From Chlorocebus sabaeus (Eukaryota; Chordata; Mammalia; Primates; Cercopithecidae), in the NCBI RefSeq assembly GCF_047675955.1, contig NC_132914.1, positions 39,705,521 to 39,769,520 on the forward strand: a stretch of 64,000 nucleotides of DNA, read 5' to 3'. Both the position numbers and the translations under genes were made by a program. Numbering within the stretch: the stretch's first letter is position 1; each line of letters opens with the position of its first letter. Below are positions 44,815 through 56,021 of the stretch, one piece after another. The notes under the pieces were generated by a model that saw nothing but the letters and a program-made list of their open reading frames with translations, was not told the DNA's origin and did not search any database.

Positions 44815-45224
44815 TATCCTATATTTTAAAGTACCTCTTTGTACTTTCTCCTCAATAATTCCCTCTCCCAGTAGTGGCTGTCCACCCACGTCATCCCTTT
44901 TTACTATGCCTTTTGGAGCACTCTCCACAAACAAACAAACAAACACAAACTATTTTCTCAAGAACGTTGCATTTCCTGTAGAGTGTTTTACTCTTTGAAT
45001 TGCCTGCTAGAAAGCTCAGGGCCAATCTTGTGAATAAATTTCACTTTCTTCTTTGTCTTATAATCTTATTCTCCCTTCTTCTTTGCTTTGTCTCTAATAC
45101 TTAAAAAAAAAAAAAAAAAAAAAAACTTTACTGTGATGTTAATGTATTTGTAAAACCTCCTTAGTACCTTTTAGAACAACACGAGATTATAATGAATGAA
45201 TACTCTGGCACTGGCTGCTAATTG
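44815..45224. other. Low-copy sequence with (CAAA)n and poly(A)
   Basis: CAAA units at 44928-44950 and about 24 A at 45102-45125. The poly(A) could end an unrecognised retrocopy. Confidence 0.45.
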
Positions 45225-45612
45225 TCTATCCAAAATCTTGCAGCCATAAGAAAAAAATGAAATCATGTCCTTTGAAGCAATATGGATGCAGCTAGAGGCC
45301 ATTATCCTAAGGGAGTTAATGCAGAAACAGAAAAGCAAATACCACATGTTCTCACCTATAAATGGGAGATAAACACTGGGTGGTATACATAGACACAAAG
45401 ATGGAAACAATAGACATGGGGGGCTCCAAAAAAGAGTAGGGATGGAGGGGTGCAAGGGTTAAAAAGCTAACTATCAGATGCTATGTTCACTACTTGGGTG
45501 ATGAGATCATTAGAAGCCCAAACCTTGGTAGCATGCAATATACCTGTGTAACAAGCCAGCACACGTACACCCTGAATCTAAAGTAAAAATAAATAAATAA
45601 ATAAAATAACTC
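45225..45612 (+). mobile_element. Old L1 3' end
   Basis: CTTGCAGCCATAAGAAAAAA, CACATGTTCTCACCTATAAA, CAATATACCTGTGTAACAAG and an (AAAT)n tail. Confidence 0.9.
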
Positions 45613-45614
45613 CC

Positions 45615-45782
45615 AGAGAGCTAGATAGCTAACCATCTCCGCTATGTGAGAACACAGTGAAAAGATGCCATCTGCAAACCAGAAAACAGGCCCCCACCAG
45701 ACACTGAGTATGCAGGTTCCTTGATCCTGGACTTCTGGCCTCCAGAACTGTGACAAATCAATTTCTGTTGATATATATAACC
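45615..45782 (+). mobile_element. MaLR LTR 3' part (MST/MLT1-type)
   Basis: TGAGAACACAGTGAAAAGATG, CACCAGACACTGAGT and CTCCAGAACTGTGACAAAT are the 3' half of a MaLR LTR. Confidence 0.85.
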
Positions 45783-45789
45783 TTGCTTT

Positions 45790-46145
45790 CTTTCTTTTTC
45801 TTTTTACTTTCCTTTTCGTTTCTTTTTTTTTTCTTTCTTTTTTTTTTTTTTTTTTTTTTTTGAGACTGAGCCTTTCTCTGTCATCCAGGCTGGAGTGCAG
45901 TGGCACAAACTCAGCTCACTGCAACCTCTGCCTCCTGAGTTCCAGCAATTCTCCTGCTTCAGCCTCCCGAGTAACTGGTACTACGGGTGCCTGCCACCAC
46001 ACCCAGTTAATTTTTTTGTATTTTTAGTACAGACAGGGTTTCACCATGTTTGCCAGACTGGTCTCAAACTCCTGGCCTCAAGTGATCCATCCGTCTTGGC
46101 CTCCCAAAGTGCTGGGATTACAAGCATGAGCCACCATACTCAGTC
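45790..46145 (-). repeat. Alu with a long C/T-rich tail
   Basis: The body 45864-46145 ends CACCATACTCAGTC. The tail is (CTTT)-rich. Confidence 0.92.
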
Positions 46146-46149
46146 ATCT

Positions 46150-46870
46150 CTCTTTCTTTACTAATGTAACACTGATTTTGCTCATTTATTTTGATCAATG
46201 TGCCCTAAATCAAACATAAAGTTGGGGGTGGTCATAGTTGACATGATTTTAGCCAATGAGATATAAACAGAAGTCTACTTCAGAGTTTCCAGAAAAACTA
46301 TTGTTTTACTATTAAAAGGGGGCAGAGTCAGGCTGGGTGTGGTGGCTCATTCCTGTAATTCCAGCACTTTGGGAGGTTGAGGCAGGCAGATCACTTGAGG
46401 TCAGGAGTTCAAGACCAGCCTGGGCAACATGGTGAAACCTATCTTGACTAAAATTACAAAAATTAGCCGAGTGTGATGCTGTGTTCCTGTAGTCCCGTTA
46501 CTTGGGAGGCTGAGGCAGGAGAATCATTTGAACCCGGGAAGCAGAGGTTGCAGTGAGCTGAGATCGCACCACTGCACTCTAGCCTGGGCAACAGCTCTGT
46601 CTCAAAAAAAAAAAAAAAAAAAAAAAGCTGGAGGTGGGGAGGACGGGGAGGGAGGCAGAGTCAAGTAGGCACACACTTTGCCCTTTTCTCCACCTCTTCT
46701 TCCTGTCCATATCTCGAACATGATGCTTGGCTTTACGGAAACCATCTTGGTACCATAAAATTGAAAGCCACATGCTAAGAATGGTATCACAAGAAGCAAG
46801 CAGTATGCTTCCCTGATGATCTCAGGAAACTGCAGTGCCAACCCTGAAATGCTTATTCTTAGACTTTTTA
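46150..46870 (+). repeat. Ancient interspersed repeat split by an Alu (family not named)
   Basis: TTAGCCAATGAGATATAAAC and AGAAGTCTACTTCAG before the Alu, then TTGCCCTTTTCTCCACC, GAAAGCCACATGCTAAGAAT after it, match a high-copy old repeat that I recognise but cannot name. Confidence 0.55.
46331..46626 (+). repeat. AluS with filler before its target copy
   Basis: The target sequence GGCAGAGTCA precedes it and recurs at about 46655-46664, with a G-rich filler of about 24 bp between A tail and target copy. Confidence 0.88.
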
Positions 46871-47311
46871 TTTCATAAGGTCAGGAAACTCCCTATTTGG
46901 TTAATTCGCTCTAGGTCATGACTCTATTACATACAACCAGATACAAACCTAACTCTTACATATTCTCTATCTCAATTTTCCCCTGAATGTGCCTCGCCCT
47001 GCTCTTGACTTCACTGGCTGCCCTCTTACCACACTTTGTCTACAACCCATTGAGAATACGTTGTTCATCCTCTCACACCCTATGAAACAAATGCCACGGA
47101 GAAGGGGTCATCAATCTTTTTTTTAAATTTTGTCAATTTTAGACTTTTATTCTTCCTCTCCTGTGTAAAATCACTTTCTTCTTCAAGGTTCACACCATTG
47201 TTTTCATCCTCCAACACTCAGCAGCATTGTCATTACCCGACCTCTCAGGATATGCTCCTCAATCTTACTCTCTATCCATAATTTCATAATCATTCTAGAT
47301 AGTTTCAATAT
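46871..47311. other. Low-copy sequence
   Basis: Nothing recognised. Confidence 0.45.
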
Positions 47312-47325
47312 TGATATTCAATCTT

Positions 47326-47458
47326 CTTTTCTTTTTTCTCCTTCCTTCTCTTTCCTTCCTTCCTTTCTTCCTTCCTTCCTTCCTTCCTTCCTTCCTTCCT
47401 TCCTTCCTTCCTTCCTTCCTTCTTTCTTTCCTTCCTTTCTTTCTTTTGTGTGTGTGTG
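47326..47458. repeat. (TTCC)n / (GGAA)n microsatellite
   Basis: About 90 bp of nearly pure TTCC, flanked by TTTC and followed by a short TG run. It forms the degenerated A tail of the next Alu. Confidence 0.95.
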
Positions 47459-47776
47459 GTTTTTTGTTTTTGTTTTTATTTTTGTTTGAGATGAAGTTTT
47501 TTGCTCTGTTGCCCGGGCTGGAGTGCAGTGGCACCATTTCGGCTCACTGCAACCTCTGCCTCCTGGGTTCAAGCGATTCTCCTGCCTCAGCCTCCTGAGT
47601 TGCTGGGATTACAGGCACCTACCACCACACCCGGCTAATTTTTTGTATTTTTAGTAGAGACGGGGTTTCACCAACATGGTTGGCCAGGCTGGTCTCAAAC
47701 TCTTGACCTCAGGTGATCCACCTGCCTCAGCCTCCCAAAGTGCTAGGATTACAGGTGTGAGCCACCACACCCGGCT
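47459..47776 (-). repeat. AluS with GGAA-expanded tail
   Basis: GAGATGAAGTTTTTTGC to CCACCACACCCGGC. Confidence 0.93.
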
Positions 47777-47868
47777 TCTCCCTCCCTCCCTCCCTCCCTC
47801 CCTCCCTCCCTCCCTTCCTTCCTTCCTTCCTTCCTTCCTTCCTTCCTTCCTTCCTTCCTTCCTTCCTT
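47777..47868. repeat. (CCCT)n-(CCTT)n microsatellite
   Basis: TCCC repeats then TTCC repeats, ending at the T tail of the next Alu. Confidence 0.95.
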
Positions 47869-48154
47869 GTTTGAGACAGGGTCTGTCTCTGTCACTCTGG
47901 CTGGAGTGCAGTGGCGTGATCTGGCTCACTACAGCCTTGACCTCCCGCAAGCTCAATCAGTCTTCCTGCCTCAGCCCCATGAGTAGCTGGAACTACAGGC
48001 ACAAGCTACCACGCTCAGCTAATTTTTTAATTTTTTGTAGAGACGGGGTTTTGCCAGGTTGCCCAGGCTGGTCTTGAACTCTGGACTCAAGCAACCCTCC
48101 TGCCCAGGCCTCCCAAAGTGTTGGGATTACAGGTGTGAGCAATCACGCCCGGCC
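47869..48154 (-). repeat. Alu (AluJ-like)
   Basis: GAGACAGGGTCTGTCTCTG to AATCACGCCCGGCC. TGATATTCARTCTT lies at 47312-47325 and 48155-48168 around the whole two-Alu composite. Confidence 0.92.
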
Positions 48155-48397
48155 TGATATTCAGTCTTGATCTTGAAGTTTCTTGACTTCGTTCAATCAT
48201 TCCAACAGCCCGTTCTCAAAGCCACATTCTGGGCTGTGCCATCTTCTTGAGCTCCAATCTGTGATGTTTTTAAAATAAAGATATATCTTAGAAATTCAGT
48301 ATAAAGTTAATTTTTTAAAGATTTTTTAAAATCAGCAAATATTTATTTACAATGTTTGCAGTTATGATAAGTGTGGACAAATCTTACCACTTTATTT

Positions 48398-48686
48398 ATT
48401 TATTTTGAGATGGCGTTATTATCTGTCACCCAGGCTGGAGTACAATAGCACGATCTCGGTTCACTGCAACCTCCGTCTCCTGGGTTCAAGGGATTCTCCT
48501 GCCTCAGTCTCCTGAGTAGCCGGGATTACAGGCGTGTGCCACCATGCCTGCTAATTTTTGTATTATTAGTAGAGATGGGGTTCTGCCATGTTGGCCACAC
48601 TGGTCTCAAACTCCTGGCCTCAAGTGATCTGCCTGCCTTGGCCTCCTGAAGTGCTGAGGTTACAGGCGTGAGCCACTGCGCCCAGG
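48398..48686 (-). repeat. AluS with 15-bp target duplication
   Basis: CTTACCACTTTATTT at 48383-48397 and 48687-48701, identical. Confidence 0.94.
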
Positions 48687-48839
48687 CTTACCACTTTATT
48701 TTGCATTTACTATGTGTGTTTTTCTTTTATTGTTTTTCTCCCTATTTCACTTTTTGTTAGAGTAGTTAAATCTATTAATTTGATTTTTATTTTAACTGTT
48801 TAGGGGTTATAGATTCTATTTCTGTTTTAGTAGTAACCA

Positions 48840-49627
48840 ATAAGGTTTTTCTTCAGTTTTATTGAGGTATAATTATATGTTGTATGATTTACTCATTGTA
48901 AGTGGATTATTCTTCAATGATTTTTACTACATTTATACAGTTGCACAACCATCACTACAATTCACTTTTAGAACTGTTCCATTGTCCTCTGAAGTTTCTT
49001 TGTGTTCATGTTCAATCTGCCCTCTGCTCAATCTTAAGCACACACTGATTTTCTTTCCGTCTGTACAGTTTTGCTTTTTCTAGAAATTTCAAATAAGTGC
49101 AGTCATACGACGTATACTTATTTGTATCTAGCTTCTCTCATTTAGCATAATAATTTTTTTTTTTTTTTTTTTTGAGACAGAGTTTTGCTCTTGTTGCCCA
49201 GGCTGGAGTGCAATGGTGCAATCTTAGCTTACTGCAACCTCTGCCTCCCCGGTTCAAGCAATTCTCCTGCCTCTGCCTTTAAAGCAGCTGGGATTACAGG
49301 CACATGCCACTGCGTCTGGCTAATTTTTTGCATTTTTAGTAGAGACGGGGTTTCACCATTTTGATCAGGCTGGTCTCGAGCTCCTGACCCCAGTTGGCCC
49401 ACTTGCTTTGGCCTCCCAAAGTGCTGAGATTACAGGCATGAGCCACACGTCTGGCCTTAGCATAGTCATTTGAGGTTCATCCATGTCATTGGCTATATCA
49501 GTCATTCACTCCTGTTTACTGCTGAATAGGATTCAGTATGGATATACCATTCTTGTTTATTCATCAACTGATGGATATTTGGATTTTTTCCCGTTTCTTG
49601 GCTATTATGAATAATGTTGCTATGAAT
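48840..49627 (-). mobile_element. Old L1M 3' end split by an Alu
   Basis: TTTTATTGAGGTATAATTAT, TTGCACAACCATCACTACAA, then after the Alu TTCATCCATGTCATTGGC and GGATATTTGGATTTTTTCCC. Confidence 0.87.
49152..49456 (-). repeat. AluS
   Basis: TTAGCATA(A/G)T target copies at 49142-49151 and 49457-49466. Confidence 0.93.
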
Positions 49628-50030
49628 GTCGCTATAGTTTGGATATTTGTCCCCCCCAAACCTCATACTGAAATTTTATCCTCAGTGTTAGAGATGAGGC
49701 CTAATGTGCGGTGTTTTGGTCACAGGAAAGGATCCCTCATGAATGTCTTGGTGTCATCCTTGTGGTAATGAGCGAGTTCTCATTATATTAGTTCCAGCAA
49801 GAACCGGTTGTTAAAATGAACCTGGCACCACACCCCACTCCCTCCTCACCCTGCCCTCTCTCTTCCTTCTCTCTCTCTGTGATCTCTACAGTGCCAGCTC
49901 CCCTTCGCCTTCGCCAAGGCCTGAGGCTTTTGCTGGATGCCCAGTCTTCTAGCCAGCAGAACTGTGAACCAAATAAACTCTTTTTCTTTATCCAGCCTCA
50001 GGTTCCTTTATAACAACACTAAATGGTGGC
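49628..50030 (+). mobile_element. MaLR LTR (MST/MLT1-type)
   Basis: GCTATAGTTTGGATATTTGTC at the start, GATGAGGCCTAATGTG, and AGCAGAACTGTGAACCAAAT with AATAAACT near the end follow a MaLR LTR in order. It inserted into the L1M on its left. Confidence 0.88.
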
Positions 50031-50239
50031 TTGGTGTTTGATAGGCCTGAGGAACTGAAAGATGAGAACCTACAGCAACTGGCTGAGGAGGCAGGGCAGA
50101 GATGCAAGAGAGATGCTTCTGCTTGGAGAAGTAGCTACATTCCCCTCTGACAGAAGCCAAAAGTGCATGACTATCAGGGATGAGGTGTGGAGCCCTTGGG
50201 AGAATTATCAGCCGAGGGTCACTTAAAAAGTGCTCTGGT

Positions 50240-50545
50240 GGCCGGGCACGGTGGCTCACACCTGTAATTGCAGCACTTTGGGAGGCCAAGGTGGGCAGAT
50301 CACTTGAGGTCAGGAGTTCGCGACCAACATGGTGAAACCTTGTCTCTACTAAAAATACAAAAATTAGCCGAGCATGGTGGTGAACAGCTACTCGGGAGGC
50401 TGAGGCAGGAGGATTGCTTGAACTCGGGAGGCGGAGGTTGCAGTGAGCCAAGATCACACCACTGCACTCCAGTCTGGGTGACAGAACAAGACTCCGCCAA
50501 ATAAAACAAAACAAACAAACAAACAAACAAACACACAAACAAAAG
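50240..50545 (+). repeat. AluS with internal deletion
   Basis: AAAAAGTGCTCTG (50225-50237) and AAAAAGTGTTCTG (50546-50558) flank it. A few bases are missing in both arms and the tail is (CAAA)n. Confidence 0.93.
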
Positions 50546-50558
50546 AAAAAGTGTTCTG

Positions 50559-51842
50559 ACCTGGGAGGGCTTCTGTCAAAGGTAAAGGGGGTTCTCCCCC
50601 AGCCCCAAGAGATGGTCTGTGTGAGTGGACTGAGAATTTACAGAAGCAGCAATGGCCACTGAGGAAAACGATTTCACCATAGCACAGGCAGTTGAGTAAA
50701 CATAAACCTAAGAACCTAAAAACACACCTGCGAGAGAATCTGCTTTAAATACTTGCAAGCCTAGAGAGCATACTGTCTCTAGAGTGCTATCAGTCACATA
50801 AGAACTCTCCGCGCCCCCTTTCCTTTCATCTCTCCTTATGCCTCAACTCTCAAGGGGCCAGAAGCTATGAGTATCAAGCTGAGGGAGAAGAAACAAAGAG
50901 AGAAAAGAAACTCATCACATCTCCTCTTCCAGGTGTAGGGGAGGCTGGCCTGAAGTTGATTATAACTGTAAGAGTGAAGATTTCATTCTAAATCAACTTT
51001 AGATTATAATTCTTACCAAAAAACTGGAGATGCTAATTTCCATATTCGGACTGTGTTTTGCAACTTAAAGTGAGCATAAAACTGTCTATTTTCTAAGGGA
51101 TACCTAAAAAGTCCTGGGGGCCTCTTGGAGCTCTCAAGGGGGCAGCAAAACTACTGTCCTCATTTAATAAATGTTAAAGGGATAGTAGTAAACCACATAA
51201 AGCTAGTTCATCAATTACAACCCTTGGATTGAGCATGTTAAATAATATGGTTACAATTTCCGTATCTGTTGTTATTTCTAGAGATTTAAAAATGGAGGGT
51301 GTTACTGCTCATGAGATGTGTTTTTAAAAAAACGAAGGAGATGCTGGAGGATTTAAATAACCTTTTTACCTCTGAAATCTTATTTTACTCTGATTTCTGA
51401 AAATGCCTTCCTAATTTTCCAGGATTCTTACCCTTTCCCCATTTTTACTTCTTATTTACCAGCCTAATAAATCTGTTTTTCCTCAACTTGGACTCAACTT
51501 CTTTCTTTTCTATCCAAGATGCTCTAGTGCATTATTTCGACTTACTATCCCATTTCCAGAATTCACTGTATCTCATCCTTGCATTAATTCTGCAGTCTGC
51601 CTTTTCTAGTCTACATGTGGGCTGCTGTACAACACTAAAAGAAAAAAAAAATATTAATCCCACACCTGGCAAATTCCTAGTCTCCAAACTCAGCTGTACT
51701 CCTAGTAATTATTTGCAGACATTTATATATATTATTGGATCTGTTCCCTCCTCCATTCGCTTTCATAGCTATTGTAATTTTTTCCCACTCATTTCAAGCT
51801 CTGTGCCCTGAATGAATTTGTACTTCATAGAAAGCACTGAAG
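50559..51842. other. Low-copy sequence
   Basis: No exon or named repeat. The reading frame at 51488-51811 has no recognisable domain. Confidence 0.45.
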
Positions 51843-52132
51843 TGGCTGGGCACAGTGGCTCATGCCTATAATCCCAGCACTTTGAGAGTCTGACACAGGC
51901 AGATCGCTTGAGACCAGAAGTTCAAGACCAGCCTGAGCAACAGGAAAAAACCCTGTCTCTACAAAAAAAAATCCAAAAACTGAGCCTGGTATAGTAGTGT
52001 GTGCCTGTAGTCCAAGCTCTTTGGGAGGGTTAGGTGGGAGAATCTTGAGCCTGGGAGGCTGAGGCTATAGTGACTCATGATTGCGCCACTGCACTCCCAC
52101 CTGGGCAACAGAGCAAGACTCTGTCAAAAAAA
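51843..52132 (+). repeat. Alu (AluJ-like)
   Basis: GGCTGGGCACAGTGGCTCATG to GCAAGACTCTGTC plus A tail. Confidence 0.92.
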
Positions 52133-52190
52133 AAAGAGAGAAAGAGAGGAAGGAAGGAAGGAAGGGAAGGAGGGAGGGAGGGAGGGAAGC
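52133..52190 (+). repeat. (GGAA)n/(GGGA)n tail microsatellite
   Basis: GAAA, then GGAA, then GGGA units grown from the tail of the preceding Alu. Confidence 0.92.
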
Positions 52191-52324
52191 AGTTTTTGTC
52201 ACCAAGTTCTCTCCTTCTCAGTTCTATCTACAAATGTATTAATATCTCCATCTCCTTCCCTATTCCCTCTTGCCTCGGGTGATTATTTCCCCCTGGATGA
52301 ATCTATTCTGTTCACTTGTGTTCT

Positions 52325-52470
52325 GAGTCAGTCTGCAGGCATTACTAGTGGTTCTTATTAAAATGCAGATTTTGATTCAGTAGGTCTAGGGTGGGGCCTG
52401 AGATTGTGCATTTCCAACACATGATGCTGATGCTAGTGGTTCATAGACCACATTTAGAGTAGAAAGGTTG
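52325..52470 (+). mobile_element. MER5A-like hAT MITE
   Basis: GATTCAGTAGGTCTAGGGTGG, GGCCTGAGATTGTGCATTTC and GATGCTGATGCTAGTGGTTC are MER5A sequence. Confidence 0.85.
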
Positions 52471-52604
52471 TTATTTGACATTCCCTTATCTCCTTTTGCT
52501 CTACCAATTATCCTTTCTCCTTGCTTTATTTTCAAATTCTTTAATGGCTTTTCAGGATATAAAATGTTTGAATTTGTCTTATCTTAAAAAGTCTTTCTCC
52601 AAAA

Positions 52605-53266
52605 TAGGAACACTTTTACACTGTTGGTGGGAGTGTAAATTACTTCAACCATTGTGGAAGACAGTGTGGCGATTCCTCAAGGATCTAGAACCAGAAATAC
52701 CATTTGACCCAGCCCTCCCATTACTGGGTATATACCCAAAGGATTATGAATCATTCTACTATAAAGACACATGCACATGTGTGTTTATTGCAGCACTATT
52801 TATAATAGCAAAGACTTTGAACCAACCCAAATGTCCATCAATGACAGACTGGATAAAGAAAATGTGGCACATATACACCACAGAACACTATGCAGCCATA
52901 AAAAAAGAATGAGTTCATGTCCTTTGCAGGGACATGGATGAAGCTGGAAAGCATCATTCTCAGCAAACTAATACAGGAACAGAAAACCAAACACCACATG
53001 TTCTTACTCGTAAGTGGGAGTTGAACAATGAGAACACACGGACACAGGGAAGGGAATGTCACACACTGGGGCCTGTCAGGGGGTGCGGGGCAAGGAGAGG
53101 GAGAGCATTAGGACAAATACCTAATGCATGAGGGGCTTAAAATCTAGATGATGGGATGATGGGTGCAGCAAACCACCATGACACATGTATACCTATGTAA
53201 CAAACCTCCACATTCTGCACATACATCTCACAACTTAAAGTATAATCAAAAAAAAAAAAAAAAAAA
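52605..53266 (+). mobile_element. 5'-truncated L1 (L1PA-like)
   Basis: The ORF2 C-terminus is open in one frame to the natural stop at 52912 (PFDPALPLLGIYPKDY, MWHIYTTEHYAAIKKE), followed by the 3' UTR and poly(A). The target AAAAAG(T/C)CTTTCTCCAAAA is at 52586-52604 and 53267-53285. Confidence 0.95.
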
Positions 53267-53447
53267 AAAAAGCCTTTCTCCAAAACATTTTCTAAAGTCA
53301 TCACCCAGTCTCACACCTTACCATTTGGATTCAGTTCCCACCTCCATTCACTTTCATAGCTGCATTTTCAATTTATCCATTGCTGCATTTCAAATTACCC
53401 TAAAGCTTAGCTGAAAATAAGTTTCTATAGATCAAGAATCTGGTGTC

Positions 53448-53809
53448 AGCTGGGTAAGGGCTCACACCTGTAATCCCAGCACTCTGGGAGGCCAAGGCAG
53501 GGGGATCACTTGAGGTCAAAAGGTTGAGACTATTATGGCCAACATAGCGAACCATGTTTCTACCAAAAATACAAAAATCAGCCAGATGAGAAGGTGCATG
53601 GCTGTAATCCCAGCTACTCCGAAGCCTGAGGTGTGAAAATCATTTGAACCCAGGGGATGGAGGAGGTGGCAGTGAGCCAAGATTGCGCCACTGTACTCCA
53701 GCCTGGGCGATGGAATGAGACTGTCTCAAAAAAATAAATAAAATAGAAAATAAATAAATAAAACATGTCTAAAAAGATGGAAGCTGCAAAAAAAAAAAAA
53801 AAAAAAAAA
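53448..53809 (+). repeat. Alu
   Basis: Diverged full-length copy with an (AAAT)n tail and a second A run at 53790-53809. Confidence 0.88.
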
Positions 53810-54187
53810 GGATTCTGGGTGTGCCTTAGCTAGGTACTCCACCTTGGAGTCTCTTACAAGACTGCAATCAGGATGTCAGCTGGGGGTATAGTCGTTTCAA
53901 ATTTGTCTGAGGGAGGAACCATTTCTGAACTCATTCATCTGGTTGTTGGCAGAACTCAATTCCTTGCAGGTTGTTGAACTGAGGGCCTTAGTTCCTTACT
54001 GGCTATTAACTGGAATTTTCCATCACTTCTTTGCCGTGTGGGTCTCTCTAGGGCAGCTCACAATGTGGCAGCTGGCTTCCATCTGAGTGACAGAGACTGT
54101 ATGAAAGGGCAAGCAAGATGGAATCTAGTCTTCTGTAACCCTTGGAAGTGACATCCTATCACTTTGCTGTAGTCTATTCGTCTATTC

Positions 54188-54491
54188 TTTTTTTTTTTTT
54201 TTTTTTTTTTTGAGACGGAGTCTCGCTCTGTCACCCAGGCTGGAGTGCAGTGACTCGATCTCAGCTCACTGCACCCTCTGCCTCCCGGGTTCCCGCCATT
54301 CTCCTGCCTCAGCCTCCTGAGTAGCTGAGACTACAAGTGCCCGCCACCATACACGGCTAATTTTTGTATTTTTAGTAGAGACGGGGTTTCACTGTGTTAG
54401 TCAGGATGGTCTCGATCTCCTGATCTCATGATCCACCAGCCTCAGCCTCCCAAAGTGCTGGGATTACAGGCGTAAGCCACCGCGCCCGGCC
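54188..54491 (-). repeat. AluY-like
   Basis: GAGACGGAGTCTCGCTCTG to CACCGCGCCCGGCC, with GGGTTCCCGCCATTC. CTGTAGT(C/G)TATTC borders it on both sides. Confidence 0.93.
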
Positions 54492-54618
54492 TGTAGTGTA
54501 TTCTTTAGAAGCAAGTCACTAAGTCCAGCCCACACTCTACGGGAGGATATTGCACAAAGGCATGAAAACCAGGTGGCAGGGATCACTGGGAGCCATCCTA
54601 AAGGCTGTCTACCATGCC

Positions 54619-55060
54619 TTCAAGGCCAGGCCTCTCGAAAAAAATCTATGCTTGCTCTCCCCATTCTGTCAACTTTCTTCACTTTTCTTTTTTCTTTAAC
54701 CCAGAGATTCAACTTTCCCTAAAAAAACACTCCCCACTTTTCAAACCTTTAGATTTGGTTTTCCCCTTTCAACAATTACTAAAGATGCTCTTATTGTCAA
54801 ATCCAAAAATCACTTGTCACTACTCACCTTATTCGACCCTTTACTTAGCTTTCATAACAGCACTCTCTCCTGATTTTATTCCTATTCCTCAGATCGAATC
54901 CTTTCCCATACTCTTTCCTAGCTCCTCTTAATCTACCCATATTTTAAAAGTAGATGGTTTTTAAGTTCCTATAGTTCTTATTCTTCTTGATCTTTATACA
55001 GTACTCTCATCTTCACCTACAGCTTCCATTATCACAAATACATTAGAATGCCAAATAATT
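54619..55060. other. Low-copy sequence
   Basis: C/T-rich. The open frame at 54614-54931 shows no domain. Confidence 0.45.
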
Positions 55061-55146
55061 TTCACTTTTGAGACGTTTGTGGGACAGCCAAAAGTTAGAA
55101 ACATATTTCTGACTTCTGGCTATCCCACAAACGTCTCAAAAGTGAA
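55061..55146. repeat. 86-bp near-perfect palindrome
   Basis: The outer 24 bp (55061-55084 and 55123-55146) are perfectly inverted. The inner 19 bp of each side match except for five transitions, and there is no spacer at the centre. Confidence 0.95.
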
Positions 55147-55340
55147 CTCCTCCTTTCTCTCTAATATATTTGTCTTCTTGTTTTTTGTTTCCTGGTTAAC
55201 AACAATGACCTACCCAACTGCCCGTGTGGGAAATCAAGATTCATCTCAGAATCTTGACTTTCTGTCACCATCCACATCCAGTGAGGCCCTAGGTCTGGTC
55301 ACTTTCATTCCTTTTGTATTCTAGTCATTCTTCTGCCTGT
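55104..55340 (+). repeat. L2 fragment
   Basis: ATCCCACAAACGTCTCAAAA, CCAACTGCCCGTGTGGGAAA and CCATCCACATCCAGTGAGGC follow L2. The left half of the palindrome is an inverted copy of its start. Confidence 0.65.
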
Positions 55341-55695
55341 TCTATCATTTTTTACTCCCTCAGTAATGTCTCCTCCACATTATAAATCCCAGGAGGATGG
55401 GGAATGTACCTTGTTAACTTCCATAGCCCTGGCACTGACCCAGGTGATAGGGTTCTTTCTAAATATTTCTTGTCTGGCTGCTCAAAACTAAAATTTAGTG
55501 CTATGCTAGTGCTTAGATGTACTTAATGATTTCTAATTATTTATCCAAACTCCTTAGTAGCCTGTAAAAGATGTTCCATTATTTGAATATGTAGATATGC
55601 TTGTCCATATAACAGATAGGCCCAGAAGCCTAAATTTTGTGAGGTCTTCAATCTACTTTTACATTTTCTCTGTTACTTCCTTCATTGTCCAGTTG
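55341..55695. other. Low-copy sequence
   Basis: Nothing recognised. Confidence 0.4.
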
Positions 55696-55708
55696 TCCAC
55701 TGCCACTT

Positions 55709-56008
55709 TTTTTTTTTTTTTTTTTTGAGACGGAGTCTCACTCTGTCACTCAAGCTAGAGTGCAGTGGTGCAATCTCGGCTCACTGCAACCTCCACCTCC
55801 CGGGTCCAAGCGATTCTCCTGCCTCAGCCTCCTGAGTAGCTGGGATTGCAGATGTGCACCACCACACCTGGCTAATTTTTGTATTTTTAGTAGAGATGGG
55901 GTTTCACCATGTTAGACAGGCTGGTCTCGAATTCTTGACTCAAGTAGTCCACCCACTTCAGCCTCCCAAAGTGCTGGGATTACAGGCATGAGCCACTATG
56001 CCTGGCCA
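55709..56008 (-). repeat. AluS
   Basis: TCCACTGCCACTT at 55696-55708 and 56009-56021, identical. Confidence 0.95.
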
Positions 56009-56021
56009 TCCACTGCCACTT

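Larger units (their letters stand above)
53385..54618 (+). repeat. Ancient LTR-like repeat split by two Alus
   Basis: Pieces at 53385-53447, 53810-54187 and 54492-54618 (GACTGCAATCAGGATGTCAG, CTCACAATGTGGCAGCTGGC, AGCAAGTCACTAAGTCCAGC) form one old element related to the copy at 20096-20820. Confidence 0.65.

Noticed and set aside
45102..45125. Poly(A) as the end of a processed pseudogene
   Set aside because: The sequence before it matches no mRNA I recognise and I found no paired target duplication.
47326..47868. CRISPR-like or satellite array
   Set aside because: The repeats are simple tetranucleotides from Alu tails, without spacers.
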